NCBI GenBank assembly: GCA_021791145.1
Contig: JAJYXE010000007.1
Coordinates: 28,161-92,160 of the forward strand
Source of the DNA: Actinomycetes bacterium
GTDB taxonomy: Bacteria; Actinomycetota; Acidimicrobiia; Acidimicrobiales; RAAP-2
Reading direction: 5' to 3'
Length of the DNA stretch: 64,000 nt
Under the pieces are notes generated by a model that did no database searches, was not told where the DNA came from, and saw only the letters and a list, made by a program, of their open reading frames with translations. This document shows, in pieces, positions 1-10,812 of this stretch. Numbering within the stretch: the stretch's first letter is position 1; every line of letters starts with the position of its first letter. The translations under genes were made by a program, and so were the position numbers.

Positions 1-335
1 ATGGCCCGCAGGGATGCTGGCGTCACGCGCCGCGCCATACCGCGCGTGCGCCCGCGCGAGCGCCCCGGCGTCGACGGCCGCCTCGGCTTCCCGCACGCCC
101 CCGGCCGACTCGAGGGCTGACACCGAGGCGCGCAGCTCGGGATCGACGAGCCAGAACCGGGTGGGCATCGGCGTCCCGTCACGCAGGAACGGCGCGTTCT
201 CGATCACCGCGGGCGCTCCGTCAGAGCTGCGGAGGACCACGGTCAGATCGCCCGCAGGAGCCCTGCCGAGCAGGGCTGCGACCTGCTCGAGGTCTGCGCG
301 CTCACAGCGGGCCCCGACCCCGGCGGCACCCGGTG

Positions 336-339
<4 letters not shown>
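1..339 (-). CDS. DUF501 family protein (partial, C-terminus outside window)
   Basis: First 113 codons of a leftward gene that runs off the left edge. Residues 54-67 contain the family signature DGTPMPTRFWLVDP, followed by a helix with the pattern LESAGGVREAE (76-86) and an RYGAARDAS stretch near residue 100, all typical of DUF501. The biochemical function of the family is unknown. It is found in actinobacteria directly after enolase and an FtsB-like division protein, as here. Its ATG (337-339) overlaps the TGA of the upstream FtsB-like gene as ATGA, so translational coupling is likely. The family assignment is firm; the role is not known. Confidence 0.85.
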
Positions 340-2232
<1,893 letters not shown>

Positions 2233-3954
2233 TCAGCTCCCTGGTCTGCACTCAGCATCGGACCCGACGCGCTGCCCATTCGAGGCGCGCTCGGAAATCA
2301 GGCTATCTGGTCGCGGGGCTGAGATCGGTGAGGGCAGTCGCACCACGCCCCATGAGACGATCAACGCCAGCGTGGCCACCGACGCGAGAGCGGCCGTGAG
2401 GGCGGCCGCGCTGCCGAGCGGAGGGTGCCATGCGCCCGCGAGGAAGTCGAGAGGGCCGTCGACCCCGACGGCGTAACGGCGCAGAGCCTCGAAGAAGGCC
2501 GCGAGGTCGGCGATGCCGAGCAGCGCGCACGCCGCCACGCAGCTGGTGACCACCCGGCGGCTTGCCCGCTTGCGCAGCCCGTGCGCGCCGATCACTCCAG
2601 CTGCGACGACCGGGACGCCCACGGCGACGGGAAGGATGTCGCGCCCCTGCCAGACGATGCCGAGCCGGTGAACCTCGCGGTAGACGATCGCCGTCGGCAC
2701 CACGACGACCGCGAGGGCCGCGAGGGCCACCGCCAGCGCCTCTCGCGCCTCTCGTACGCCATTGCGTGCGCGGACCCACGCGAAGACCACGAGCAGGCCG
2801 ACGACCACTCCCCAGGCGACGTAGGTCACGAGCGGCGAGGGCGTGTCGAGCCATCCGAACACGCCGATCATCTCTTGCGTCCACGACCCGACGTGGCTCA
2901 GGATCGCCGGGACGACGTGCGCGAAGTCCTCGGGATGCGGGACGGGTGCGGTGGACGGCTCCAGATCCAGGGAGTGGACATCGAGGATCCACCAGACTGC
3001 GAAGGCGCTGCACGCGGCGAGCGCGGCGATCGCCCACTGCACGCTGCGGTCTGCCACGAGAGCGCGCACTCGGCGCGTTCCCCCTGCCAACGCGAGCACG
3101 CCGACGGCGATCGCGCACCAAAGGGGCGACAAGGGACGCGTCAGCACCAGTGCCGCGAACGCCACCGCGACCAGCGCCACCAGCCCGCGAGGGGGCGCGT
3201 CCGCGTGCTCGAAGAGCAGCACCGCCCCTGACGTCCACAGGCAGATGGCGGCGGAGATCTCCAGGCCGCTCGGGTTCACGACGCCACCGAGGAACCAGGC
3301 CGTCGGCGTAGCCGCGGCCATCAGTGCGAGGAAGAGCAACTTGTTGCGCGACCACCGCGCGACGGAAAGGAGCGCCAAGGAGATGAGCACTGCGTTCAGC
3401 AGCGCGCTCGCGAGGCGCATGAAGTAGACGCCCCGCGCCGACACCGCGACCCGGGAGGGGAGGCCGACGATCAGGTAGTAGAGCGGAGGGTAGCGGCCCA
3501 CGTAAGTGGGGATGGAGATCAGCTTCGTCGAAGTCGGCATCGGGGGTTGGCACGAGGCGGGAACCCTCGCGCGGAATTGGAAGCACTCGGCCATCGGCTC
3601 GCCGGCCGCGAGCACATAGGGGATCCTCACGGTGGTCATCGCGTTGCGGTCAGTGCCGACGGTGGCACCCACGAACTGCCCGCGGACCACCGCAGCCGCC
3701 CGTGCGACCTGGGTGGGCTCGTCGGGCGACGCGAAGAGCGGGGTCGCCCACGACCAGACGGCGAAGTTGGCGAAGGTCGCCGCCACACAGACGAGGAAGA
3801 GGAGCGCCCAGTAGCGGACGGGCCGTTCCGCCGGCGGTTCCCCCGGCGGTTCCGCCGGCGGCCGCGTGGTGGCTTCTCCTGGCTGGACGCTCGTCGAGCG
3901 CGAGCCGCGGTGCAACCCCGCGAGCCGCCCCATCAACGCCCTCGTCGCCCTCAC
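2233..3954 (-). CDS. DUF2142 polytopic membrane protein
   Basis: A 573-residue protein with a proline-rich cytoplasmic N-terminus and about ten hydrophobic segments. After the first membrane segment comes an ASPDEPTQVARAAAVVRGQF-type loop with conserved Asp-Glu-Pro, followed by GRYPPLYYLIVGLP. Both are hallmarks of DUF2142, a family with the GT-C glycosyltransferase fold and often placed near cell-surface polysaccharide genes. The donor and acceptor are unknown. Its GTG start overlaps the mazG stop as GTGA; an ATG at 3933 is an alternative. It is unusual to find it between mazG and eno, so it probably inserted into a conserved housekeeping string. Confidence 0.8.
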   Translation of the reverse strand: MRATRALMGRLAGLHRGSRSTSVQPGEATTRPPAEPPGEPPAERPVRYWALLFLVCVAATFANFAVWSWATPLFASPDEPTQVARAAAVVRGQFVGATVGTDRNAMTTVRIPYVLAAGEPMAECFQFRARVPASCQPPMPTSTKLISIPTYVGRYPPLYYLIVGLPSRVAVSARGVYFMRLASALLNAVLISLALLSVARWSRNKLLFLALMAAATPTAWFLGGVVNPSGLEISAAICLWTSGAVLLFEHADAPPRGLVALVAVAFAALVLTRPLSPLWCAIAVGVLALAGGTRRVRALVADRSVQWAIAALAACSAFAVWWILDVHSLDLEPSTAPVPHPEDFAHVVPAILSHVGSWTQEMIGVFGWLDTPSPLVTYVAWGVVVGLLVVFAWVRARNGVREAREALAVALAALAVVVVPTAIVYREVHRLGIVWQGRDILPVAVGVPVVAAGVIGAHGLRKRASRRVVTSCVAACALLGIADLAAFFEALRRYAVGVDGPLDFLAGAWHPPLGSAAALTAALASVATLALIVSWGVVRLPSPISAPRPDSLISERASNGQRVGSDAECRPGS

Positions 3955-5492
3955 CGCGCCCGGTCTGGCTCGGCTCGCCGCTCCGCCTCGCGAATCTCGT
4001 CACGGTGCCGTCGAGCGACCGCGCGCAGGGCATCCTCGGGCTCCACGCCCAGCCGGCGAACCACGTCCGCCACGGCCCAGAGGAGCTCGCCGGCCTCCTC
4101 GTGCACTCCCTGCCCGGCTGACCCCGCGGCGTCCTCGCCCGCGCCCGGCGTGAGCGCGATAACCGAGTCCACCAGTGCTCGCACCCTCGCGTGGAGGGGA
4201 CCCGCCGCCGGCTGCACGACGCCTGCGACCGCGCTGGCCTTCCGCTGGAGCTTGGCAGCCAGTGAGAGCGCAGGCAGGGCGGCCGGGATGCCGTCGGTCA
4301 CGCTGGCGCGGCCCTTCTCCTCCTTCTTGATGATCTCCCAATTGGACACGACGGTGGCGGCGTCGTGCGCCACGACGTCTCCGAAGACGTGGGGATGCCG
4401 GGAGACCAGCTTGTCGTGGAGACTTCGGGCGACGTCGGCGATCGTGAACCTCCCCTCTTCGGCGGCGAGGCGCGAGTGCAAGAACACCTGGAAGAGCAGG
4501 TCTCCGAGCTCCTCTTCGAGGTGGAGGCTCGCTCGGCGCTCGGCCTCGGCGTCCGGCTCCTCCCCCTGGGCGTCCGTCGCGTCCGTCGCGTCCGTCGCGT
4601 CGATCGCGTCGATCTGCTCGATCTCCTCGATCGCGTCGAGGACTTCGTACGCCTCCTCGAGGAGGTGACGCTCGAGCGAGCCGTGCGTCTGGCGCCGGTC
4701 CCAGGGACAGTCCCGCCGCAGGCGGCGGACCAGCTCGTCGAGTGCGGCGAGCTCCCCTGCAACCGGCGCTTCGAGCCGCGGCACCCACAACGTCGTGAGG
4801 TGATCGGGCACCACGGCGCGGTCGAGCTCGTGCCAGGGGACCACCTCGACCACCTCGTCGCGGAGCCCGAGGTGGTGGAGGACGGTCACAGTGAGGTCGA
4901 CGGGCTCTCCCGTGTCGCTCAGGACCAGCTTCACGTCGGAGAGCACCCCGGTCGACCAGCACTGGGCGACGAGCAGCGGGCCGCGCTCGCCAGCCGCCTC
5001 CACGGCGAAGCGGGTGCCGTCGACGAGTCGCACCCCAGCGACGAGCGGGTCCACGCCCAGACGTGCCCATGCCAGGTCGAGGAAGGACATGGCCGGGACA
5101 ACCGTGACCTCGACGCTCGGGTCACCGCGCAGCAGCTCGACCGTGCGCTCGGCGACGAGGGGCGACCCAGGGACGGCGTAGAGGACCTCGCCGCCGCCGG
5201 TCGCCACGACCTTGGCCGCCGCCACGAGGTCCGCGACGATCCGGTCGTAGACCTCCTCGAACGTCGCGGCCGTCTCGTAGTGACGGTCGAAGCTGGCGAC
5301 CGTCGCCGCGCCCGGCACGGGCGCGGCCCCGTCCCGGCCCGCCGCCTGCCCACTGAGCCATGCGGCAGCAGGATGCCGCGCCGTGCGCAGGAAGATCGTG
5401 GTCGCTGACCGCAGCAGCTCACGGGTGGACTGCGGGATCATCTCGGCGCCTGCAGGCCCGAGACCGACGACGGTGATGCGCGGCCGGGACAC
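3951..5492 (-). CDS. mazG: Tetrapyrrole-methylase-like / MazG nucleotide pyrophosphohydrolase fusion
   Basis: A 513-residue two-domain protein. Residues 1 to about 215 resemble the SAM-dependent tetrapyrrole methylase fold (start RITVVGLGPAGAEMI), as in B. subtilis YabN. The C-terminal part is an all-alpha MazG domain with CPWDRRQTHGSL, LLEEAYEVLDAIEE and EEELGDLLFQVFLHSRLA, whose acidic clusters bind Mg. MazG hydrolyses non-canonical or stress-related NTPs to NMP and pyrophosphate. Between the two acidic blocks lies an in-frame microsatellite giving DATDATDATDA (near 4575-4610), a likely length-variable loop. GTG start, with GAGG upstream. Confidence 0.9.
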   Translation of the reverse strand: MSRPRITVVGLGPAGAEMIPQSTRELLRSATTIFLRTARHPAAAWLSGQAAGRDGAAPVPGAATVASFDRHYETAATFEEVYDRIVADLVAAAKVVATGGGEVLYAVPGSPLVAERTVELLRGDPSVEVTVVPAMSFLDLAWARLGVDPLVAGVRLVDGTRFAVEAAGERGPLLVAQCWSTGVLSDVKLVLSDTGEPVDLTVTVLHHLGLRDEVVEVVPWHELDRAVVPDHLTTLWVPRLEAPVAGELAALDELVRRLRRDCPWDRRQTHGSLERHLLEEAYEVLDAIEEIEQIDAIDATDATDATDAQGEEPDAEAERRASLHLEEELGDLLFQVFLHSRLAAEEGRFTIADVARSLHDKLVSRHPHVFGDVVAHDAATVVSNWEIIKKEEKGRASVTDGIPAALPALSLAAKLQRKASAVAGVVQPAAGPLHARVRALVDSVIALTPGAGEDAAGSAGQGVHEEAGELLWAVADVVRRLGVEPEDALRAVARRHRDEIREAERRAEPDRAR

Positions 5493-5649
5493 CTGGAACC
5501 TCGACGCCGAACGGATCAGGCGCTCGCCGGTGTGGGCACCGGGAGGTCCGCAGAGGTCGAGATCCCGGCACCTGGCCGGGGCGCCGGGGCCACCAGTGTC
5601 TGGGGATGTCTGGGGACCGCGCCGTACCCCAGGTCCGTGCCGTACCGGC

Positions 5650-5778
5650 TCACCAAGGCCGTCCCGGTCGTCGCGTCGGAGGGAAGGTCAAACCCTCGAC
5701 CTCGACCTCGACCGCGACCGCGGCCGCGGCCGCCGCCGCCGGCGCCGCCGCCACCGCCAGGAGGACGAGCCGCTTCAT
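5650..5778 (-). CDS. Short signal-peptide-like reading frame coupled to mfd (possible remnant)
   Basis: The ATG at 5776-5778 overlaps the mfd stop as ATGA, the arrangement used by coupled genes in this window. The product is only 42 residues. It starts MKRLVLLAVAAAPAAAAAA, which looks like an export signal with a basic N-terminus and an alanine core, then becomes charged and stops at TGA. In many actinobacteria a SurA-like peptidyl-prolyl isomerase lies between mfd and mazG. This could be the surviving 5' end of such a gene, but no isomerase residues remain before mazG begins at 5492. It may equally be a chance frame in alanine-rich GC sequence. Confidence 0.35.
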   Translation of the reverse strand: MKRLVLLAVAAAPAAAAAAAVAVEVEVEGLTFPPTRRPGRPW

Positions 5779-8700
5779 GCGCCGCGCATGCTACCGGTCC
5801 CTGCTGCGTCATCGGGAGCCGGAAGCAGTGTGGCCAGGAGCGCGCCGAGCTGGTCCGCAGGGAGCGCGTCACCGGTGAGGGGCACCACGAGCCGGCGCAG
5901 CTGCTCCCGGTAGGTTGCAGCGGGGGCGACGCGACGGAGGCGGACCTGAGCGCTTGCCGGCAACGTGACCGGCGACAGCTTCGCGACAGCATGGCGAGCC
6001 CCGCCGGCACGGGCGGACGAGACCGCGATCTCCTCGATCCCGGTCCGAAGGCACTCGGCTCGGAGGCGAGCGAGCGAGAGCAGCCCGGCCGCCGCCGGCG
6101 GCAGCGGCCCGTAGCGGTCGACCCACTCCTCGGCGATGTCGTCGACGTCGGCGATCGTGGTCGCCGACGCGAGCCGCCGGTAGGCCTCGAGGCGGGCGTC
6201 CTCGAGCGGGACGTACTCGGGCGGGAGGTTGGCGTCGCCGGGGACGTCGAGCGAGACGGCCGGAGGTTGCGGACGCGGATCGCCACGCGCCTCCGCCACG
6301 GCCTCGGCCACCATCTGGACGTAGAGGTCGTAGCCGACCGCCGCGATGTGACCCGACTGTGTGGACCCGAGCAAGTTGCCCGCGCCCCGGATCTCGAGGT
6401 CGCGCATCGCGATCTTGAACCCCGCGCCGAGCTCGGTGTGCTCGCCGACGGTCCGCAGCCGCTCGTAGGCCTGTTCGGTGAGCACACGGTCGGCGGGGTG
6501 GAACAGGTACGCGTACGCGCGCTGGTTGCTCCGGCCGACGCGCCCGCGGATCTGGTGGAGCTGGCCGAGGCCGAGCATCTCCGCGCGATCCACCACGAGC
6601 GTGTTCACCGTCGGCATGTCGATGCCCGACTCGATGATCGTCGTGCACACGAGCACGTCGAACTTGCGCTCCCAGAAGTCGAGGACCACCTGCTCGAGGC
6701 TGCCTTCGTCCATCTGGCCGTGCGCGACCGCGATCCGTGCTTCGGGGACGAGCGTACGAAGCCGGGCCGCGACCGTCTCGATGTCCGACACGCGATTGTG
6801 CACGAAGAAGACCTGCCCCTCGCGGAGGAGCTCGCGGCGGATGGCCTCGGACACCGCGGCGTCGTCGTACTCCCCGACGTAGGTGAGGATCGGCCGGCGG
6901 TCTGCCGGTGGCGTGTTCACGAGAGACAAGTCCCGGATCCCGGTGAGCGCCATCTCCAGCGTCCTCGGGATGGGGCTCGCCGTCAGGGTGAGCACGTCGA
7001 CACCTTCGGAGATGCGCTTCACCGCCTCTTTGTGCGTCACGCCGAAGCGTTGCTCCTCGTCGACGACGAGAAGGCCGAGGTCCTTGAAGCGGACGTCGTG
7101 CGCGAGCAGCCGGTGGGTTCCCACGACGACGTCGACCGACCCGTCCGCGACGCCGTCGACGACCTTCTTGGCCTGCGCGGGCGAAAGGAAGCGGCTCAGC
7201 AGCTCCACCCTCACCGGGAAGCCCGAGTAGCGGTCGGCGAACGTCTGATGGTGCTGGCTCGCGAGCAAGGTGGTCGGCACCAGGATCGCTGCCTGTTTGC
7301 CGTCCTGGACCGCCTTGAAGACGGCTCGCACGGCGACCTCGGTCTTGCCGAAGCCGACGTCGCCGCAGACGAGACGGTCCATCGGCCTCGGCAGCTCCAT
7401 GTCGGCCTTGACCTCTGCGATCGCGCGAAGCTGGTCGGCGGTCTCCGTATAGGGGAACGACGACTCGAGCTCGTGCTGCCACGGCGAGTCGGGTGCGAAC
7501 GCATGCCCCTGCACCTCGAGCCGCCTGCGGTAGAGGGCGACGAGCTCCTGGGCCACTTCGCCCGCGGCCGCCCGCGCCCGCGCGCGGGTGCGCTGCCAGT
7601 CCGCCCCGCCCATCTTCGAGAGAGTGGGGGACTCCCCTCCGCTGTAGGGGGTGACGGCCTCGATCTGGTCGACGGGAAGGTAGAGCCGGTCGCTGCCGCG
7701 GAACTCGAGGACGAGGTAGTCGCGCGCGGTCCCCGCGACCGTGCGGGTCGTCATACCGGCGTAGCGCGCCACGCCGTGCTGACGATGGACGACGTAGCCC
7801 CCTGGACCGAGATCGTCGAAGAACCCGTCGGTGGGCCGGGCGCGTGGCCGGGCGCGCCGATGCGCGGCGCGCCGTCCGGTGACGTCGGTCTCGGAGAGCA
7901 CGGCCACGCGCGCGCCGGGCAGCGCGAACCCCGAGGAGATCGCCGCGGTCACCACCTGGACGCCCGCGGCGACCTCCGCACGCTCCGCTGCTCGAGCAGC
8001 CACACCCTCCTCCGCCAGCACTTCAGAGAGCCTCGAGGTCCCGAGGCGGCTGGTCGCGCACAGAGTGACCGAGTACCCATCCTCTGCGAGGGTGCGCACC
8101 TGGCGCGCGAGGCGGGCGGCGTCACCGGCGACGTGCTCGAAGCCCCGGACGACGATAGAGGGCGTGCCCGGCGTGTCGGCGACGGGGACGATCGCCAGTG
8201 ACGCCGCCTTCGTGCGCACGAGCAGCCTGGAGAAGGGGAGGTGCAGCCGCGGGAAGCGCGAGCCCGGGCCCGAGTCGTCGTCGGGCGGCGCGCCCCAGGT
8301 CGTCGCCAGCGTGTCGGCGAGCGCGGCCTCCTCGGAGACGACTTCGAGCGCGCGGTCCCGGACGCGGCGATGCTCGATGACGACGACCTGCGCGTTGGCG
8401 TCGAGAAGATCGGGGAGCAGCTCCTCTGCGGGGTGGAGCCAGGGCAGCCACGACTCCATCCCGTCGAATGCCTCGCCCGCAGCGATGCGCTCCCAGTTGC
8501 GGCGACCCCACGGCTCCTCGTCGACGAGCGCAGCTGCCCTGGCGCGCACCGGCTCGGTGAGCACCAGCTCTCGGCACCCGTACACGACCGCGGCATCGAG
8601 CGGACCCGTCGACCGCTGGTCGGCGACGTCGAACGCCGTCAACCGGTCCACCTCGTCGCCGAACAGGTCGATCCGGACCGGCACATCGGACGTGGAGGGG

Positions 8701-9365
8701 AACACGTCGACGATCCCGCCGCGCACCGCGAACTCGCCGCGGTGCTCCACTTGCGGTTCCCGCCGGTAGCCGGCGGCCGAGAGCCACGACGTGGCCCCAC
8801 CCACGTCGAGCCGCTCCCCGCGACGCACCACGAGCGGAGCGGCGATCTCCCGCCAGGGAGCCAGGCGCTGCAGGAGCGAGCGCACCGACGCGACCACGAT
8901 CGCGGGGTAGCCGGCCCCACCGGCGTCAGCGGCACCGGCGGCACCGCCAGACCCGCCGCCGCTCGTCGCGCGGGCCAGCCGCCAGATCAGCGCGAGCCGT
9001 TGGCCCATCGTGGCAACGTCCGGGCTCACCCGTTCGAACGGCAACGTCTCCCAGGCCGGCAGCCTGACGACCGGCTGCGACACCTCGCCGGCGACCTGCA
9101 GATCCGGCGTCCCGGCCGGGTCCACGAAGCACGCCAGGTCCGCAGTCAACCGCTCCGCGTCGGCCTCGGTCGCGGTGACGACCAGCATCGGACGCCGATC
9201 GGAGAGCCGCGCGAGTCCCGCGACCGTGAACGCCTGCGCCGCGCCGGCGACGGCGAGGGTCCCCCCCGCGACCCCGACGACGCGCGCGAGGGACGGCTCG
9301 TTGCGCAACGCGCCGGTGAGCGGCGCGAGTGGCGCGAGCGGGGCTGCGACCGGGTCAGCCGTCAC
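5775..9365 (-). CDS. mfd: Transcription-repair coupling factor
   Basis: Full-length 1196-residue Mfd, which displaces RNA polymerase stalled at DNA damage and recruits UvrA. It has UvrB-like N-terminal domains, an RNA-polymerase-interacting region around FFDDLGPGGYVVHRQHGVA, then a RecG-type translocase with Walker A GDVGFGKTEVAVRA, the motif II box DEEQRFG, GRVGRSNQRAYAYLF (motif VI) and the TRG-like IRGAGNLLGSTQSGHIAAVG. The C-terminal UvrA-binding regulatory domain follows. The GTG start lies 11 bp inside the 3' end of pth. There is no sign of truncation. Confidence 0.98.
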   Translation of the reverse strand: MTADPVAAPLAPLAPLTGALRNEPSLARVVGVAGGTLAVAGAAQAFTVAGLARLSDRRPMLVVTATEADAERLTADLACFVDPAGTPDLQVAGEVSQPVVRLPAWETLPFERVSPDVATMGQRLALIWRLARATSGGGSGGAAGAADAGGAGYPAIVVASVRSLLQRLAPWREIAAPLVVRRGERLDVGGATSWLSAAGYRREPQVEHRGEFAVRGGIVDVFPSTSDVPVRIDLFGDEVDRLTAFDVADQRSTGPLDAAVVYGCRELVLTEPVRARAAALVDEEPWGRRNWERIAAGEAFDGMESWLPWLHPAEELLPDLLDANAQVVVIEHRRVRDRALEVVSEEAALADTLATTWGAPPDDDSGPGSRFPRLHLPFSRLLVRTKAASLAIVPVADTPGTPSIVVRGFEHVAGDAARLARQVRTLAEDGYSVTLCATSRLGTSRLSEVLAEEGVAARAAERAEVAAGVQVVTAAISSGFALPGARVAVLSETDVTGRRAAHRRARPRARPTDGFFDDLGPGGYVVHRQHGVARYAGMTTRTVAGTARDYLVLEFRGSDRLYLPVDQIEAVTPYSGGESPTLSKMGGADWQRTRARARAAAGEVAQELVALYRRRLEVQGHAFAPDSPWQHELESSFPYTETADQLRAIAEVKADMELPRPMDRLVCGDVGFGKTEVAVRAVFKAVQDGKQAAILVPTTLLASQHHQTFADRYSGFPVRVELLSRFLSPAQAKKVVDGVADGSVDVVVGTHRLLAHDVRFKDLGLLVVDEEQRFGVTHKEAVKRISEGVDVLTLTASPIPRTLEMALTGIRDLSLVNTPPADRRPILTYVGEYDDAAVSEAIRRELLREGQVFFVHNRVSDIETVAARLRTLVPEARIAVAHGQMDEGSLEQVVLDFWERKFDVLVCTTIIESGIDMPTVNTLVVDRAEMLGLGQLHQIRGRVGRSNQRAYAYLFHPADRVLTEQAYERLRTVGEHTELGAGFKIAMRDLEIRGAGNLLGSTQSGHIAAVGYDLYVQMVAEAVAEARGDPRPQPPAVSLDVPGDANLPPEYVPLEDARLEAYRRLASATTIADVDDIAEEWVDRYGPLPPAAAGLLSLARLRAECLRTGIEEIAVSSARAGGARHAVAKLSPVTLPASAQVRLRRVAPAATYREQLRRLVVPLTGDALPADQLGALLATLLPAPDDAAGTGSMRGA

Positions 9366-9921
9366 CGTTGCACCTGTTCATCGCAGCACCCACTCCCTCA
9401 TTCACGATGATCTCGACCGCGTCGGCCGCCGTTTCGATTGCGCCGTCGAGCAGCGCACGCTCCGCCTTGCCCGGACGCCGCAACACGTAGTCCGCCCCCT
9501 GCTGCCTTCCCGGCGGCTTCCCGATCCCGATCCTGACCCTCACGAACTCGGCGGTGTGCAGATGGTCGCGCACCGATTGCAGGCCCTTGTGCCCGGCGAG
9601 GCCGCCACCGAGCTTGACCCGAACCCGGCCCGGCGGGAGGTCGAGCTCGTCGTGGAGGACCACGAGGCGGGAGGGGTCCTCGATGCCGAAGCGCCGCATG
9701 AGCGGCCGCACTGTCGCGCCCGACTCGTTCATGTACGTGTTGGGGATGGCCAGCGCGACCCTCACGGCGCCGATCCGGACCTCCTCGACGACCGCTCGCT
9801 GACCCTTCTCCGGTCGCAGGCGGCCCGTGCCGCAGCGCCTGGAGACGGCTCGCACGGCCTCAGCACCGACATTGTGCCGCGTGCCCTCGTAGTCGGGACC
9901 GGGGTTGGAGAGCCCGACCAC
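9355..9921 (-). CDS. pth: Peptidyl-tRNA hydrolase
   Basis: Recycles peptidyl-tRNA released from ribosomes. The Pth core is clear: GLSNPGPDY, TRHNVG with the catalytic His, PNTYMNESG, and HDELDLPPGRVRVK. The position that is Asn in E. coli (GHNG) is Lys here (GHKG). The GTG start chosen gives 188 residues but removes most of the first beta strand. The same frame continues upstream through PADVLVVGL to a TAA at 10006-10008 with no ATG, GTG or TTG, and the only near-cognate start is CTG at 10000-10002, which would add 27 residues. The true start may therefore be that CTG. Confidence 0.93.
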   Translation of the reverse strand: MVGLSNPGPDYEGTRHNVGAEAVRAVSRRCGTGRLRPEKGQRAVVEEVRIGAVRVALAIPNTYMNESGATVRPLMRRFGIEDPSRLVVLHDELDLPPGRVRVKLGGGLAGHKGLQSVRDHLHTAEFVRVRIGIGKPPGRQQGADYVLRRPGKAERALLDGAIETAADAVEIIVNEGVGAAMNRCNGDG

Positions 9922-10005
9922 GAGGACGTCGGCGGGGGTGCCCCAGTGAGAGCCCGCGTCGCGGTCGCGGCCCCGTCCGCGCCCGCCGAAGAGCGGCGCC
10001 AGGGC

Positions 10006-10656
10006 TTAGCCCTCGTGCAGCTCAGGCGCGGCAGGCTCCCCGCCTCCCGCTTCGCCAGCCGAGGCAGGGGCGCCCTCCCCCTCCTCTGCGCCGGCCTGCA
10101 CCCTGGGCGGCACACCCGTCACGACCGGCACCTCGTCGTCGAGATCCACTGACACCCCGCTCGGAAGACCGAGATCACCCACCCGGATCACGCCGCCGAT
10201 CGTGAGCGCCGAGATGTCCACCTCGAAGTGCGTCGGGATGTCCGCCGGCTTCGCGCGTACCGGGAGGGTGAACAGCTGCTGGTCGACGAGCCCGTCGCCG
10301 TGATGGACCTCGATCGCCTCCCCCTCGAGGAAGATGGGCACGTCCGCCGCGATGACCTCGTCGTGGCGGACGATCTGGAAGTCGACATGGGTGACCGTGC
10401 CGCGCACCGGGTGGTGCTGGAGCTCACGAGCCACCGTGAGGTACGTCTTGCCGCCGGCACGCAGCGAGAGGAGCGTGTTCGTCCCCGCCTGCCCGGACAG
10501 CGCGACTCGGAGGTCCCGGGCCGCGATCGCCACCGGCACCGGCTCGGTGCCGTGGCCGTAGACGATCCCAGGGATCTTCCCTTCGGCACGCAGTCGCCGG
10601 GACGCGGCAGAGCCGAGGGGCCTTCCGGCCTCCGCTTCCAGGACGATCTCGGCCAT
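10006..10656 (-). CDS. rplY: 50S ribosomal protein L25 / Ctc type
   Basis: A 216-residue long-form bL25 with an N-terminal 5S-rRNA-binding domain (about 1-95, containing RPLGSAASRRLRAEGKIPGI and VYGHGTEPVPVAI) and a C-terminal TL5/Ctc beta domain, ending in an acidic Glu/Ala-rich tail. ATG with AAGGAG about 8 bp upstream. Its place between prs and pth is the standard actinobacterial order, here with a serine hydrolase gene inserted upstream. It binds 5S rRNA in the central protuberance of the large subunit. Confidence 0.95.
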   Translation of the reverse strand: MAEIVLEAEAGRPLGSAASRRLRAEGKIPGIVYGHGTEPVPVAIAARDLRVALSGQAGTNTLLSLRAGGKTYLTVARELQHHPVRGTVTHVDFQIVRHDEVIAADVPIFLEGEAIEVHHGDGLVDQQLFTLPVRAKPADIPTHFEVDISALTIGGVIRVGDLGLPSGVSVDLDDEVPVVTGVPPRVQAGAEEGEGAPASAGEAGGGEPAAPELHEG

Positions 10657-10812
10657 GGAGGGTCTCCTTCGAAAAACCTAGGGCATCACCGGCATGACCG
10701 GCGTCGCTGCCGGTGGTGCAGGGACGACCTCCCTCTCGCGCGACGAGGAGGTCGGGCATCGCGGCAGCGGGCTTCAAGCCTAGCGTGCGGGTGGAGCGCC
10801 GCTCCAGGGGCG

